Source: an uncultured Eudoraea sp.
GTDB lineage: Bacteria > Bacteroidota > Bacteroidia > Flavobacteriales > Flavobacteriaceae
Assembly: GCA_947258555.1 (NCBI GenBank)
Contig: CAMYJF010000009.1
Coordinates: 29,697 to 93,696 of the forward strand
Direction of reading: 5' to 3'
Length of the DNA stretch: 64,000 nucleotides
Positions 37,189 through 46,780 of the stretch are shown piece after piece; positions within the stretch are counted from its first letter, which is position 1, and every line of letters begins with the position of its first letter. The translations under genes were made by a program, and so were the position numbers. The notes beneath the pieces are model-generated. The model searched no databases. It was not told where the DNA came from and was given only the letters and a program-made list of their open reading frames with translations.

Positions 37189-38623
37189 AATTGAATAACA
37201 CCGGCACCACAAACTGAAAGACCACGATTAATAAAGCCACCGAGATCAGGTTTAAAATGATTCCCGCTCGGGCCATTTGATGCACTTTTATATAACCGCT
37301 TGCAAATACTATGGCATTAGGTGGTGTCGCCATAGGAAGCATAAAGGCACAACTACTTGCCATGGTTACAGGGATCAAAAGGTAGAGGATAGGAATATCC
37401 AGGCCGATGGCAATACCGGCCACAACAGGAGCCAGTACGGCTACCAGGGCTACATTGCTCATCAGCTCTGTCATAAAGAGCATTAATAAGATCAGCAGGG
37501 AGGCCGTGATCAGAATAGAAAGTTCTGCCCCGGCGATCGCACCGGCAACGACATCTACGATTCCACTGACAGACATCCCTCTGGCTAGCGCCAAACCCCC
37601 TCCGAACAGGATCAGGATTCCCCAGGCCAGTCGCTTCGTGTCTCTCCAGGTGATTATAAAATCCCCCTTCCGAAAATTATATGGCAGAGAGAACAATGCA
37701 ATGGCACACATCATACTTATAATGGTATCTGATAATCTTAAACCCGGAAAGATCTCATTGATCAGCGTACGAAAGACCCACAGGAAGACCGTAAGCCCAA
37801 AGATGGCAAGCACCATTTTTTCTTTACCGGTAGTGGGTCCAAGCTTTTTCAATTCGTCACGGATCACCTCACGTGAGGCTTGAAATTGCAATTGGTTATT
37901 TGGGAACATCCACTTAACCAAAACCAAATAACAGATAGTTACCATGATCAATGAAAATGGCAAGCCCAATGTCATCCATTTTAAGAAGGATATTTCTATG
38001 TTGTATTCATTTTCCAGGAGCCCTATCATCACTGAATTGGGAGGCGTACCAATAACTGTAGCAATGCCCCCGGCATTGGCTGAAAACGCGATCCCCAACA
38101 TCACCGATAAAGCAAAATTCTTATCGCCCTTTGTAAAACCATCTGCATCATCGATCAATAAGGAGATCACAGAGATGGCAATGGGTAGCATCACCACCGT
38201 ACTTGCCGTATTGCTGATCCACATACTAAGGGAAGCCGTTGCGATCATAAAGCCCAGAACGACCTTATTAGGTGTTGTTCCGGTGATCTTAATTATGGTC
38301 AGCGCAATACGCTTATGGAGGTTTACTTTTTCAAGTGCCAGGGCAAGGATAAATCCGCCAAAGAATAGAAATACGATCGGACTTCCATAGTTGGCCCCTA
38401 CATCGGCCATGGGCATGACTTTCAGGATCGGAAAGAGCAATAAAGGCAGTAATGCTGTTACTGAAATGGAGACGGTTTCCGTGATCCACCAGATCACCAT
38501 CCAGGCGGCCACTGCAATGACCGGATTGGCCAGTTCTTTGCCTGGCATCAGATCGGGCATAAGAAAGATAGCCAAAAAGGCGAGCGGTCCCAATAGCAAG
38601 CCAAATTTGCGTTCTAGACCCAT
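37187..38623 (-). CDS. DASS-family (SLC13-like) anion:sodium symporter
   Basis: This 478-residue inner-membrane carrier is in the divalent anion:Na+ symporter family (dicarboxylates, citrate or sulfate). It has about eleven to twelve membrane segments. The first substrate motif is in WISNTASTVVMLP (SNT), then VIGTPPNSVMIG, and the second-half counterpart is MLPMATPPNAIVFASG. It is monocistronic between lysS and the repeat-protein region. Substrate cannot be decided from sequence. Confidence 0.9.
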   Translation of the reverse strand: MGLERKFGLLLGPLAFLAIFLMPDLMPGKELANPVIAVAAWMVIWWITETVSISVTALLPLLLFPILKVMPMADVGANYGSPIVFLFFGGFILALALEKVNLHKRIALTIIKITGTTPNKVVLGFMIATASLSMWISNTASTVVMLPIAISVISLLIDDADGFTKGDKNFALSVMLGIAFSANAGGIATVIGTPPNSVMIGLLENEYNIEISFLKWMTLGLPFSLIMVTICYLVLVKWMFPNNQLQFQASREVIRDELKKLGPTTGKEKMVLAIFGLTVFLWVFRTLINEIFPGLRLSDTIISMMCAIALFSLPYNFRKGDFIITWRDTKRLAWGILILFGGGLALARGMSVSGIVDVVAGAIAGAELSILITASLLILLMLFMTELMSNVALVAVLAPVVAGIAIGLDIPILYLLIPVTMASSCAFMLPMATPPNAIVFASGYIKVHQMARAGIILNLISVALLIVVFQFVVPVLFN

Positions 38624-38677
38624 TTGGTTGATTTGAGTCCTAAACTAAAGATTTAAAATGGAATGATAAATTTTGGA

Positions 38678-40369
38678 TTAATCCTGAAGATAACAAAGCA
38701 ATTCCTCCCCTTCCTTTACCACCTTGGCAAGTCCGAGTTTGCCTAAACCCTTGATCCCTTTATCCCAAGCCTTATTGCTTAATCCGGCAGCCTCTTTGAG
38801 CTGGGCAAGCGCCACCGGACTCTCTTTTTTCAAGAGGTCCAATATGGTTTTCTCATTGTCTTTTAGCTCCACTGCCTTCTTTTCAGGTCGCATTTGTGGA
38901 AAGAACAAGACTTCCTGGATAGAGGTGTTGTCGGTAAGTAGCATGACCAGCCTGTCTATTCCTATGCCAATACCGGAAGTAGGAGGCATGCCGTATTCCA
39001 GTGCCCGAATGAAATCGTGATCGATAAACATGGCCTCGTCATCTCCTTTTTCGGATAATTTAAGCTGCTCTTCAAATCGTTCTTTTTGGTCTATGGGATC
39101 GTTCAACTCAGAATAGGCATTAGCGATCTCGTTCCCATTTACCAAAAGTTCAAAGCGCTCCGTAAGTCCGGGTTCTGATCTGTGAACCTTTGTCAGCGGA
39201 CTCATTTCCACAGGATGATCGATAATGAATGTAGGTTGCAGATAGTGATGCTCACAGCAAAAGCCAAATATGTAGTCGATCATTTTCCCAACACCCATGG
39301 TCTCGTCGATATCTACCTCTAGCTTATTTGCTACCTCGCGAATACCAGCCTCATCCATTCCTTTCAGGTCATGACCTGTATGTTCCGCAATCGAATCTAA
39401 AATAGGCACACGGGGGTAAGGCGACTTAAAATCGATCTCCTTCCCATCAAACGTTACTTTTGTGCCTCCGGTCGTGTCAATGGCCACTTTTTCCAACAAC
39501 TGCTCTGTGGTGCCCATCATCCAGTTGTAGTCTTTGTAAGCCACATATAACTCCATGATGGTGAATTCCGGATTGTGGGTCCGGTCCATTCCTTCATTCC
39601 TGAAGTCCTTAGAGAATTCATAGACTCCGTCAAAGCCACCAACGATGAGTCGCTTTAAATACAACTCATTGGCGATCCGCAGATATAAAGGTATATCCAG
39701 GGAATTGTGGTGGGTGATAAACGGGCGTGCAGCTGCACCTCCCGGTATGGGTTGTAAGACTGGCGTCTCTACTTCCAGGTATCCTTTCTCGTTAAGGAAA
39801 TCCCGAATGCTGCTCGTGATACGTGTACGCTTTATGAAGGTATCCTTGACTTTCGGGTTCACAACCAGGTCCACATATCGCTGTCTGTAACGTTGTTCGG
39901 CATCGTTAAACTCATCGTACAGATTGCCATCTGCATCTGTTTTTGGGAGGGGAAGCGGTCGCAGGGATTTACTGAGCACAGAAAAATTCTTGACCATGAC
40001 GGTTTTCTCGCCTACCTGGGTCGTGAATAAAGTCCCCTCGATCCCGATTATATCCCCTATATCCAATAATTTTTTATAGACGTCATTGTACAAAGTCTTG
40101 TCTTCCCCGGGACAGATCTCATCCCGGTTAAAATAAACCTGTATGCGGCCTTCCGAATCCTGAAGCTCAGCAAAGGAGGCTTTCCCCTGGATACGTCTCG
40201 ACATGAGTCGGCCTGCTATCACCACCTTCCTGCCTTCCTCATACTGCTGTTTCACATCAGAAGAAAGAGTATCTACCGGGTATAAAGGTGCCGGATAGGG
40301 ATCAATACCAAGTTCCCTTAGTTTTGCCAGCTTTTCTCTACGTATGATTTCTTGTTCGGATAGTTGCAT
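38678..40369 (-). CDS. lysS: lysyl-tRNA synthetase, class II, with C-terminal extension
   Basis: This 563-residue protein charges tRNA-Lys. I set the start at ATG 40369 (MQLSEQEIIRREKLAKLREL) because the promoter at 40388-40418 lies between it and the more upstream in-frame ATG. An OB-fold anticodon-binding domain (about 55-165) is followed by the class II core: FLEVETPVLQ-type motif 1, FRNEGMDRTHNPEFT (motif 2) and GIGIGIDRLVMLLT (motif 3). After the usual end (PQMRPEKK) come about 65 more residues (ELKDNEKTILDLLKKESPVA to LLCYLQD) resembling a winged helix. This tail is absent from E. coli LysRS but is seen in Bacteroidota relatives. Confidence 0.96.
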   Translation of the reverse strand: MQLSEQEIIRREKLAKLRELGIDPYPAPLYPVDTLSSDVKQQYEEGRKVVIAGRLMSRRIQGKASFAELQDSEGRIQVYFNRDEICPGEDKTLYNDVYKKLLDIGDIIGIEGTLFTTQVGEKTVMVKNFSVLSKSLRPLPLPKTDADGNLYDEFNDAEQRYRQRYVDLVVNPKVKDTFIKRTRITSSIRDFLNEKGYLEVETPVLQPIPGGAAARPFITHHNSLDIPLYLRIANELYLKRLIVGGFDGVYEFSKDFRNEGMDRTHNPEFTIMELYVAYKDYNWMMGTTEQLLEKVAIDTTGGTKVTFDGKEIDFKSPYPRVPILDSIAEHTGHDLKGMDEAGIREVANKLEVDIDETMGVGKMIDYIFGFCCEHHYLQPTFIIDHPVEMSPLTKVHRSEPGLTERFELLVNGNEIANAYSELNDPIDQKERFEEQLKLSEKGDDEAMFIDHDFIRALEYGMPPTSGIGIGIDRLVMLLTDNTSIQEVLFFPQMRPEKKAVELKDNEKTILDLLKKESPVALAQLKEAAGLSNKAWDKGIKGLGKLGLAKVVKEGEELLCYLQD

Positions 40370-40387
40370 AAGGCCTAACTCTGGCTG

Positions 40388-40418
40388 CAAATATAAGTAC
40401 ATTGGGCTAATCTGTCAA
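40388..40418 (-). promoter_or_regulatory. promoter of lysS
   Basis: Minus strand: TTG (40418-40416), 20 bp, TATATTTG (40395-40388), a perfect Bacteroidota promoter. It ends 18 bp before the chosen lysS start. Confidence 0.85.
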
Positions 40419-40473
40419 CGCGGATATTCGTGTAACAAATCGACGAAAATGTCGACATATAAGTACATCAATC

Positions 40474-40504
40474 CCGCCTTCTCCGCCTTAGGCGGATTTG
40501 GCGG
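40474..40504. repeat. palindromic intergenic element (REP-like)
   Basis: Outer arms CCGCC / GGCGG enclose a perfect palindrome TCCGCCTTAGGCGGA. Similar GGCGGA palindromes are frequent in Bacteroidota intergenic regions. It separates the divergent lysS and Pmp3-like genes. Confidence 0.55.
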
Positions 40505-40525
40505 ACACAGCAAAAAACCTACATT

Positions 40526-40681
40526 ATGAGCTTTTGGAGAGTAATCCTAGCCATTATATTTCCGCCATTGTCTGTCATCGGCAGGGGATGCGGTTCCTTT
40601 CTTATTGTGTTATTGCTTACCCTCTGCGGGTGGGTGCCCGGGGTGATCGCAGCTTTGATCATCCTCAATAATACCAATTAG
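40526..40681 (+). CDS. YqaE/Pmp3-family membrane peptide
   Basis: This 51-residue protein starts MSFWRVILAIIFPPLSVIGR, has a second hydrophobic segment (SFLIVLLLTLCGWVPGVIAA) and ends IILNNTN. The PPLSV and the GW.PG.I.A segments are the hallmarks of the UPF0057/Pmp3 family, small two-helix plasma-membrane proteins linked to salt and stress tolerance in other organisms. Its length matches the family. Confidence 0.88.
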   Translation: MSFWRVILAIIFPPLSVIGRGCGSFLIVLLLTLCGWVPGVIAALIILNNTN

Positions 40682-40687
40682 GAGTCG

Positions 40688-40695
40688 TATCTTTG
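40688..40695 (+). promoter_or_regulatory. -7 box of the lipoprotein-lipB unit
   Basis: TATCTTTG, a perfect TAnnTTTG, ends 21 bp before the lipoprotein start. No TTG at a normal spacing. Confidence 0.55.
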
Positions 40696-40716
40696 TGCTT
40701 CTGTAAATAGTTAGAT

Positions 40717-41481
40717 ATGAAGAAGCTCCTGGCATACCTTTTCACTTTTTTATTTTTCACCGGTTGCGTCATTCAGGAACAGTTTGTTTTTGATAAAGAC
40801 GGCAGCGGGGAATACAGCATGGCCTTCAATATGGACCAGCTTATGGGCATGGGCGGCGACTCGGACTCTACCCAGAAGGTGGTGGACACGCTAATCACCT
40901 TTGCCAGTTTTTTAGATGAAAAGAAAGACAGTATTTCCCAATTGTCCGAAGAAGAACAGGAACGCCTGGAATTATTACGTCCGCTGACCTTTGCCATGAA
41001 TATGAATGATTCCATGCAGAAGTTTGATATGCGTATGACATATTCTTTTGAATCCCTGGACGACATTCAAAACTTTTCCGAAGCTGTAAAAGCAGCCAAC
41101 ATAAAAGAATTGGATGAAATGGGCTTAGGCGACTTGCCTAATGATAGTACGGAAAGCGGTAGTAGCAGTGATCCGACTGACGACTTATTTGGTAGTGCCG
41201 AATCGTATAAGACTAAATTTTCGGCCAGAGGTTTTTCCCGAACCATAACAAAAGAAGCACGGGAGAAGCTCATAAAAGAAAAGGATACAACTTCAGGTGA
41301 CGATGCTTTTGCTGATGCGATCATTATGAGGCAGGTTTATAAATTTCCATACAAGATCAAATCGGTAGACAACCCGAATGCCAAGATCCATCCGGATTTC
41401 AAAGGGGTGGAAGTTGAGGCCAATATGATGCAAATGAATAATAATCCGGATATTTTTAACATCAAAGTTAAATTTGAGTAG
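40717..41481 (+). CDS. hypothetical lipoprotein
   Basis: This 254-residue predicted lipoprotein has lipobox Cys17 (FFTGC). The mature N-terminus reads VIQEQFVFDKDGSGEYSMAF, followed by helical acidic stretches. A low-complexity patch DSTESGSSSDPTDD lies around 146-160, and a beta-rich C-terminus ends FNIKVKFE. I do not recognise a named family. Its stop overlaps the lipB GTG start by one base, so the two are translationally linked, though no functional link is obvious. Confidence 0.78.
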   Translation: MKKLLAYLFTFLFFTGCVIQEQFVFDKDGSGEYSMAFNMDQLMGMGGDSDSTQKVVDTLITFASFLDEKKDSISQLSEEEQERLELLRPLTFAMNMNDSMQKFDMRMTYSFESLDDIQNFSEAVKAANIKELDEMGLGDLPNDSTESGSSSDPTDDLFGSAESYKTKFSARGFSRTITKEAREKLIKEKDTTSGDDAFADAIIMRQVYKFPYKIKSVDNPNAKIHPDFKGVEVEANMMQMNNNPDIFNIKVKFE

Positions 41482-42197
41482 TGAACAAAAGGGTAGGCAT
41501 ACAGGATCTGGGGTTAAAGGATTATAAGGAAACCTGGGACTACCAGGAACAGCTTTTCAAGGAGGTAATTGATATCAAGATCAAGAACCGACGGGAAGAT
41601 GCCGGTTTAGAGACGCCCAATCATTTGCTATTTGTTGAACATCCACATGTGTATACGTTGGGAAAAAGCGGAGACTACAGCAATCTGCTTGTAGATGAAA
41701 AAGAACTGGAAAAGCGGGGCGCTACATTTTATAAGATCAACAGGGGAGGAGATATAACCTATCACGGACCCGGACAGATCGTTGGCTATCCCATCCTGGA
41801 CCTCGATAATTTCTTTACCGATATCCACAAATACCTGCGTTTTTTAGAGGAAATGGTGATCCTAACCCTGAAGGAGTATGGTTTGCAAGGAGAACGCTCC
41901 CCAGGTGAAACGGGTGTCTGGCTGGATGTAGGAACCCCTTTTGCCCGAAAGATATGCGCTATGGGCGTACGCGCCAGCCGCTGGGTAACCATGCACGGCT
42001 TTGCATTAAACGTGAATACAAACTTGGGCTATTTCGACCTGATGATCCCATGTGGTATCAAAGGTAAAGCGGTGACTTCCTTAAGTGCCGAATTAGGCAA
42101 TTCTGATATCCCAATGGGGGAAGTCAAACAAAAGCTCCTGAAACACTTTGGTAATCTGTTTCATGCACAGTTTAGTAAGGAGGAGGCAGGGGTCTGA
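41481..42197 (+). CDS. lipB: lipoyl(octanoyl) transferase LipB
   Basis: This 238-residue enzyme moves octanoate from acyl carrier protein to lipoyl domains, the first step of protein lipoylation. It starts at GTG 41481. The motif RGGDITYHGPGQ spans 88-99, catalytic Lys157 is in ARKICAMG, and catalytic Cys191 is in LMIPCGI. The MHGFALNVNTNL segment is also typical. Its products are needed by 2-oxoacid dehydrogenases and glycine cleavage. Confidence 0.96.
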   Translation: MNKRVGIQDLGLKDYKETWDYQEQLFKEVIDIKIKNRREDAGLETPNHLLFVEHPHVYTLGKSGDYSNLLVDEKELEKRGATFYKINRGGDITYHGPGQIVGYPILDLDNFFTDIHKYLRFLEEMVILTLKEYGLQGERSPGETGVWLDVGTPFARKICAMGVRASRWVTMHGFALNVNTNLGYFDLMIPCGIKGKAVTSLSAELGNSDIPMGEVKQKLLKHFGNLFHAQFSKEEAGV

Positions 42198-42199
42198 GT

Positions 42200-42877
42200 C
42201 TAATTACTAAAAGCCGTCAACTCAGACCGGCTAATTCTTTTCCCTTTTTTATTGTAACTCTCAGACTTGACCATGCCTACACCTTCGGCTATCCAATCTT
42301 TGGCATTTCCGGTAATTTTCATGCCCATTTTAGATTCATGGGTATAAGAAATTACATAGCATTCAAAAGTTCCTGCAGTTGTAGTAACCGATTCCTTGCC
42401 TTCTACTTTTCGATCATAAATATTAACCGTCATTTTCATATTAATCGGCGGCATTTTAATATTCATGAGTATATCGGCATCCGGCAGGGATTGCCCGGAA
42501 CTTAAGTTGTTGGGTACAAATAAATTGGTTCCGGTAATATCTACTTCCATATCCTTGTATTGTTCCAATACACCCGGGGCAGCAAGGGAGTTAAAATCAA
42601 TGGAAATTCCATCTTCTTCGCAGGAAATTCCATATTCTGAAATCATGACTAATTTGCCTTTATCATCGTGCATTTCATAAGCGAGAATGGCCGAATCTCC
42701 GTTAGATTCCTTTACCATATAATCTATTACAGCCGCTTTCTTGTCATTTTTATTAAAACTGGTAATCTGAAATGTAGTGCCTTCATCAAAAGGATAATAG
42801 GTGCTGCAACTGGTTTGGGCAAAATTTGAATGCATGCCTATAATAAAGGCAATTACAACTGCTAATAGATTTTTCAT
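42200..42877 (-). CDS. exported protein, TapB/DUF3108-like
   Basis: This 225-residue protein has a signal peptide MKNLLAVVIAFIIGMHSNFAQ. The mature chain opens TSCSTYYPFDEGTTFQITSF and has mostly alternating beta strands, ending KDWIAEGVGMVKSESYNKKG. The YP.DEGT...ITSF and the W.A.GVGMV.SE motifs recall Bacteroidota proteins grouped with DUF3108/TapB. Function is unknown. It starts 4 bp after the OmpA-family gene, so the two form one transcript. Confidence 0.72.
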   Translation of the reverse strand: MKNLLAVVIAFIIGMHSNFAQTSCSTYYPFDEGTTFQITSFNKNDKKAAVIDYMVKESNGDSAILAYEMHDDKGKLVMISEYGISCEEDGISIDFNSLAAPGVLEQYKDMEVDITGTNLFVPNNLSSGQSLPDADILMNIKMPPINMKMTVNIYDRKVEGKESVTTTAGTFECYVISYTHESKMGMKITGNAKDWIAEGVGMVKSESYNKKGKRISRSELTAFSN

Positions 42878-42881
42878 ATTC

Positions 42882-44195
42882 TTATTGTTTAATGAAGACT
42901 ACTCTTCTGTTTTGTGCTTTCCCATCGGCTGTGCCATTATCACCAACAGGTTCAGATTCGCCCTTACCTGACGTCTGTAATCGGCTACCTGCTACATTAT
43001 ATATATCGATAAGTGCATTTCGTACTGCGTCTGCTCTGCGTTTAGAAAGATCCATATTAGTCGCATCATCCCCATCGGAATCGGTGTGACCTTCTATCAT
43101 TAAGTTCATAGAATTTTCTTGTTGTAAGACCTGGTAGATCTGCCGGATAATGCCCATAGACTGAGGTTGAATGTTTGCAGATCCTGAATCAAAAAGAATT
43201 CCGTTGGTGGAAACACTACCCTCTGCCATTAACTTTCTACGAAGGTCTACGCCACCTTCGGCTACCTTTAAGTTCTTCATAAAAAGTCGCTCCTTCCCAT
43301 CCTTGAAGTACATTACTTCAAATTTTAAGGTTGTTAGCGCACTGCCTGCATCGATAAAACGCGGAATATCTATATATTTTTTCTCATTGACCCAAAGCCT
43401 GAAACGCTGTTTATTAACCGCGATAGAAATATGGGGTTCTCCCAGAACATCACTTCTAATGTCGCCCGTAATATTATTATTTATTTGAGACGTTTTACCG
43501 CGAACTCTAAATCCGATAGGGTGGTATTGACAAAAAGGAATGGCCGCGTAAACATAGTCACCCCAGCGAAAATTATTGTCATCTGATAGCACAACTCTAA
43601 GTATAGTACTAGAACTGGTCTTACTATCTAAACCGGTTGCCAACAGATCAAACTCGGCTGTATACTCCTCAGGAAGCGAAGGCACATCAGGAATATAAAA
43701 GACATTTGCGCCTGGTTTCATCTCAAACCACTTTTCAGAGGAGTCTCCAATTGTGACTACCTCTCCTGATCCATTCGTATTCCATAGGGAAGGAAAGTCG
43801 CCTATAAAGTCATTAGAAAAATCATCATAGAATAGGATCTTGTCTCCGGCAACAAAGTCAAATTTGCTATATACCTGCATATTCTTTTCTCCCGGGCTTC
43901 CTCCTTGAACATCCGGATCATTCTGCCCTTGGGTATTTCCTCCAGTATTATCTGGTGGAGGAGGTGGTGGCGGAGCGTCTTGCGGATTTCCCTGGGTTCC
44001 TTTACTGCCCGGTTCCAGAATACTGTCCAGTACCTGGTCTGTTTTTTTGGCCGTTTCATTTTCTACACGCCGTTCAACGGTGCGCTCGGCAGCCTTTTCA
44101 GCACGCTTTCCTAATTTCTTGAGGATCTGTCCCTGAGCGGGAAGTGCGAATAAACACAAGAGGGGAAGAACGAAGAGTATACGATTCGTTTTCAT
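42882..44195 (-). CDS. OmpA-family outer membrane protein
   Basis: This 437-residue protein starts at ATG 44195 (MKTNRILFVLPLLCLFALPA, signal peptide); an upstream in-frame ATG would place eight residues before it. A KR-rich helix (LKKLGKRAEKAAERTVERR) and a proline-rich stretch (DAPPPPPPPDN) lead into a beta-sandwich-like domain (about 110-310). The C-terminal OmpA domain (about 320-437) has GILFDSGSANI, IEGHTDSDGDDATNMDLSKR and GKGESEPVGDNGTADGKAQNRR, which binds peptidoglycan. It is first in a two-gene unit with the exported protein downstream. Confidence 0.9.
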   Translation of the reverse strand: MKTNRILFVLPLLCLFALPAQGQILKKLGKRAEKAAERTVERRVENETAKKTDQVLDSILEPGSKGTQGNPQDAPPPPPPPDNTGGNTQGQNDPDVQGGSPGEKNMQVYSKFDFVAGDKILFYDDFSNDFIGDFPSLWNTNGSGEVVTIGDSSEKWFEMKPGANVFYIPDVPSLPEEYTAEFDLLATGLDSKTSSSTILRVVLSDDNNFRWGDYVYAAIPFCQYHPIGFRVRGKTSQINNNITGDIRSDVLGEPHISIAVNKQRFRLWVNEKKYIDIPRFIDAGSALTTLKFEVMYFKDGKERLFMKNLKVAEGGVDLRRKLMAEGSVSTNGILFDSGSANIQPQSMGIIRQIYQVLQQENSMNLMIEGHTDSDGDDATNMDLSKRRADAVRNALIDIYNVAGSRLQTSGKGESEPVGDNGTADGKAQNRRVVFIKQ

Positions 44196-44298
44196 ATAGT
44201 AGTTTTTTAGCCTTATCAATATACGGAATTATCACACTGGAATCCAGTAGCATGTATCAGAATACGGCTACGTTGTATGAATGGTCTGAAATGCTGTA

Positions 44299-46752
44299 TT
44301 AGTTCAATTTGTAAACAACCAGGTTGTTATTCTGGTCTTTAGTGACCAGCTCCAGTTTTCGGTCATTGTCTATATCGGCCAGGTCGGACATGCCATTGCC
44401 AAGTACTGGAAAATCTGCTACAGACCTGCCATTGCTATAAAAGAGGTAAGTCTTTTGATTCTGAATATCAGTAGTGCTTACATAAATGACATCGTAGATA
44501 TAAAAGATCCTGGGTTTGGTGTAGACACCCAGATCCATGGTAACCGACTTCCCTTTGATATTGATCACATTATCATTCAATGTGACCAGGGATTTGGTCG
44601 TAGCATCAAAGCCGTGGTATTCATTCAGGTTTAAATTGTTCTTATTTACCTTGCCTTTGGTATCCACAGAATAGATATCCCCTCCCTTATCGCTGACGAT
44701 AAATTTGTTCCGATACAGGTAGACATCGTTATCGGAAAAATCCAGTTTCTCTTTTACATCTACCCTGACTTTTCCGATTCGATTGAGGATCTTTAAGCTA
44801 CCATCAGCCAGTTTAAATACCAGGTAATCCTTATTAGCGACCCTGAAATGTTTGGGCGCGCTAAGAATGGCATCTTCGGCCTCGGTATAGGTAAAGCCCG
44901 AAACAATATCGCCACGGCTGTTATACATAAATACTTTATTCCCCTGGGTAACTACGAGTCGGTACTTCCTGTTTTGCTCATAGTCAAAAACAGCTAAAGG
45001 ATTAAGATTCCCGCCTTCATAGGTTTTTTCAAAGGGCTGTACAACCTTGCCGTTCCGATCGATGACAAAAAATTGATCATTGGTCGTAAAAGCGAGTTGA
45101 AGCCTCCCGTTTTTATACAGGTCGACCTGCTGGATCTTCCCCTGGATCCGACTCGATAATTCCTTTTGCCATAGTACGTTACCGCTTGTGGATATGAGAT
45201 AGAGAACGTTATTATCATCCTGCACCACGATCTCTTTTTTTCGCGTATTGTGGTTGATCACAAATTGAGGTTCCGTGGCCAGCTTCGCGTCTAGGGTAAC
45301 AGAAAACAAAGGGAAGGTAGATCGCGGATCTTCGATCTCAGAAAGCTTTTGGACCAGGATATTCGTGTGATAAAAGGAATCATCTCCAATGACCTGGCAG
45401 GCATAGGCATAATCGTTGAGTGCCCGGGTCTTCATATCCTTTTGGAGCGATGGTGAGAAGTCTTCTTCCAATAAAGGTCCGAGTCCACTGTTCTTGCTGA
45501 CAAACAGGATATTGGATTCGCTTGCCAGGGATTTCTCAACACTCGCAAATTCACGGGTCTTACTAAATGTGTTGCCCTGGTTATAGTTTCGGATCACTGC
45601 TTGTAACATGCTCTTGTCTTCGGCAAAAACAAAAGCATTTTCCAGCAAGGTATAATACCGGGCATTGTAGTTTTTTATCAGGGGATCAAAATGAACATTT
45701 AAAAATTCACTTTGAGATAAGGAGATGATCTCATTTCCGATATACTCTTCTGTGCCTTCGCGGATCTGCTCCAAAAACAGATTAATATTTTCAGTACCAA
45801 ACGTGCTCAAAATAATCCCTTTCTTTTTTTGCATATAGAAAATACCCACTTCTTCAACGGTATTAAAAAGCGTGTCCAAGGCTGTGGGCTGCTTCAAAAA
45901 GTGCAGCTGATTTTCTGTAAACGCAGCATGGTCTTCAAAGGTATAAGAAAGGATAGCCGAGGCTTCCGCCGGGGCAAAAGCAGGTGTTTTGTGACCCAGG
46001 GGCGATACATTGTGAAACAAATTCAACATGCTGCTGGAATCCCTGGCGATCAATGCCCCGTTTAGATTGAGTTGCCGACTTGTTGGCTCAATGTCCATCG
46101 AGATCCAATCTGTAAGCTGGCTGAGCCTGACAGAACCGGGTGTTTCGAGTTGACTGTCTAAAAGTGCTTGTCCTTGCTGGCTTCTTAAAAAGACAGAAGC
46201 AGGCTTATCTGTACCTGCTGCCTGGTAAAGCGACAAGAGCGTAGCAGGCACTTCCCTTTTGGCTGCAGAATTAAGTTGCTCCAGGAGTACCTGAGAGGAA
46301 GAACTGACCAATGTATTGCCCCCGCTTGTGGCCGTATACAAGGTCCTGTCTTCTAATTCTATGGTGCTAAAGTCTTTATTCTTTATGATGCGTTGGTCCA
46401 AAGAATCAGGATCTAAATGCAAGCTGTCTATCAGTGATTCTGTAGTAGGGCTGATGTATAAAAATTGTGTGCCCTCAGCAGGAACAAAAGCCAGTACGCT
46501 TTCATGTTCGTGGGCCAGGTATTTGAGGGCTTTCAAATGCTCATTGATAGCCGCATGAGTTTCTGTCTTTGACAGGTCCTGAAGGAAGGCGTTATCGTTC
46601 AGCAGATTTTTACACTGATTCAGATTATTGATACGCACGATTGCTACGGCATTCTCAGGCACATAATTCAGCATAGGAATTACCTGGTCGCGTTGCTGGA
46701 AACAACTACTGAATAGAAGAAAAATAAGTCCGAGTTTAAACGTCCACTTCAT
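44299..46752 (-). CDS. large lipoprotein with C-terminal beta-propeller-like region
   Basis: This 817-residue predicted lipoprotein has start ATG 46752 and lipobox Cys17 (LLFSSC). The N-terminal half (about 30-460) resembles DUF3352-type proteins (VPENAVAIVRINNLNQCKNL; long alpha/beta region). The C-terminal third (about 480-817) has repeated blades such as DDNNVLYLISTSGNVLWQKE, NDQFFVIDRNGKVV and GNKVFMYNSRGDIVSGF, like PQQ/WD-type propellers. A closing segment LADIDNDRKLELVTKDQNNN recalls FG-GAP repeats. No enzyme motif. It follows rnhB by 28 bp on the same strand, so it may be co-transcribed. Confidence 0.78.
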   Translation of the reverse strand: MKWTFKLGLIFLLFSSCFQQRDQVIPMLNYVPENAVAIVRINNLNQCKNLLNDNAFLQDLSKTETHAAINEHLKALKYLAHEHESVLAFVPAEGTQFLYISPTTESLIDSLHLDPDSLDQRIIKNKDFSTIELEDRTLYTATSGGNTLVSSSSQVLLEQLNSAAKREVPATLLSLYQAAGTDKPASVFLRSQQGQALLDSQLETPGSVRLSQLTDWISMDIEPTSRQLNLNGALIARDSSSMLNLFHNVSPLGHKTPAFAPAEASAILSYTFEDHAAFTENQLHFLKQPTALDTLFNTVEEVGIFYMQKKKGIILSTFGTENINLFLEQIREGTEEYIGNEIISLSQSEFLNVHFDPLIKNYNARYYTLLENAFVFAEDKSMLQAVIRNYNQGNTFSKTREFASVEKSLASESNILFVSKNSGLGPLLEEDFSPSLQKDMKTRALNDYAYACQVIGDDSFYHTNILVQKLSEIEDPRSTFPLFSVTLDAKLATEPQFVINHNTRKKEIVVQDDNNVLYLISTSGNVLWQKELSSRIQGKIQQVDLYKNGRLQLAFTTNDQFFVIDRNGKVVQPFEKTYEGGNLNPLAVFDYEQNRKYRLVVTQGNKVFMYNSRGDIVSGFTYTEAEDAILSAPKHFRVANKDYLVFKLADGSLKILNRIGKVRVDVKEKLDFSDNDVYLYRNKFIVSDKGGDIYSVDTKGKVNKNNLNLNEYHGFDATTKSLVTLNDNVINIKGKSVTMDLGVYTKPRIFYIYDVIYVSTTDIQNQKTYLFYSNGRSVADFPVLGNGMSDLADIDNDRKLELVTKDQNNNLVVYKLN

Positions 46753-46780
46753 GATCTGGGTTTGGGGCAAAATTAGACGT

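Noticed and set aside
37407..38390. Two plus-strand open frames (158 and 148 residues) over the DASS transporter
   Set aside because: Antisense shadows of a membrane protein gene with intact motifs.
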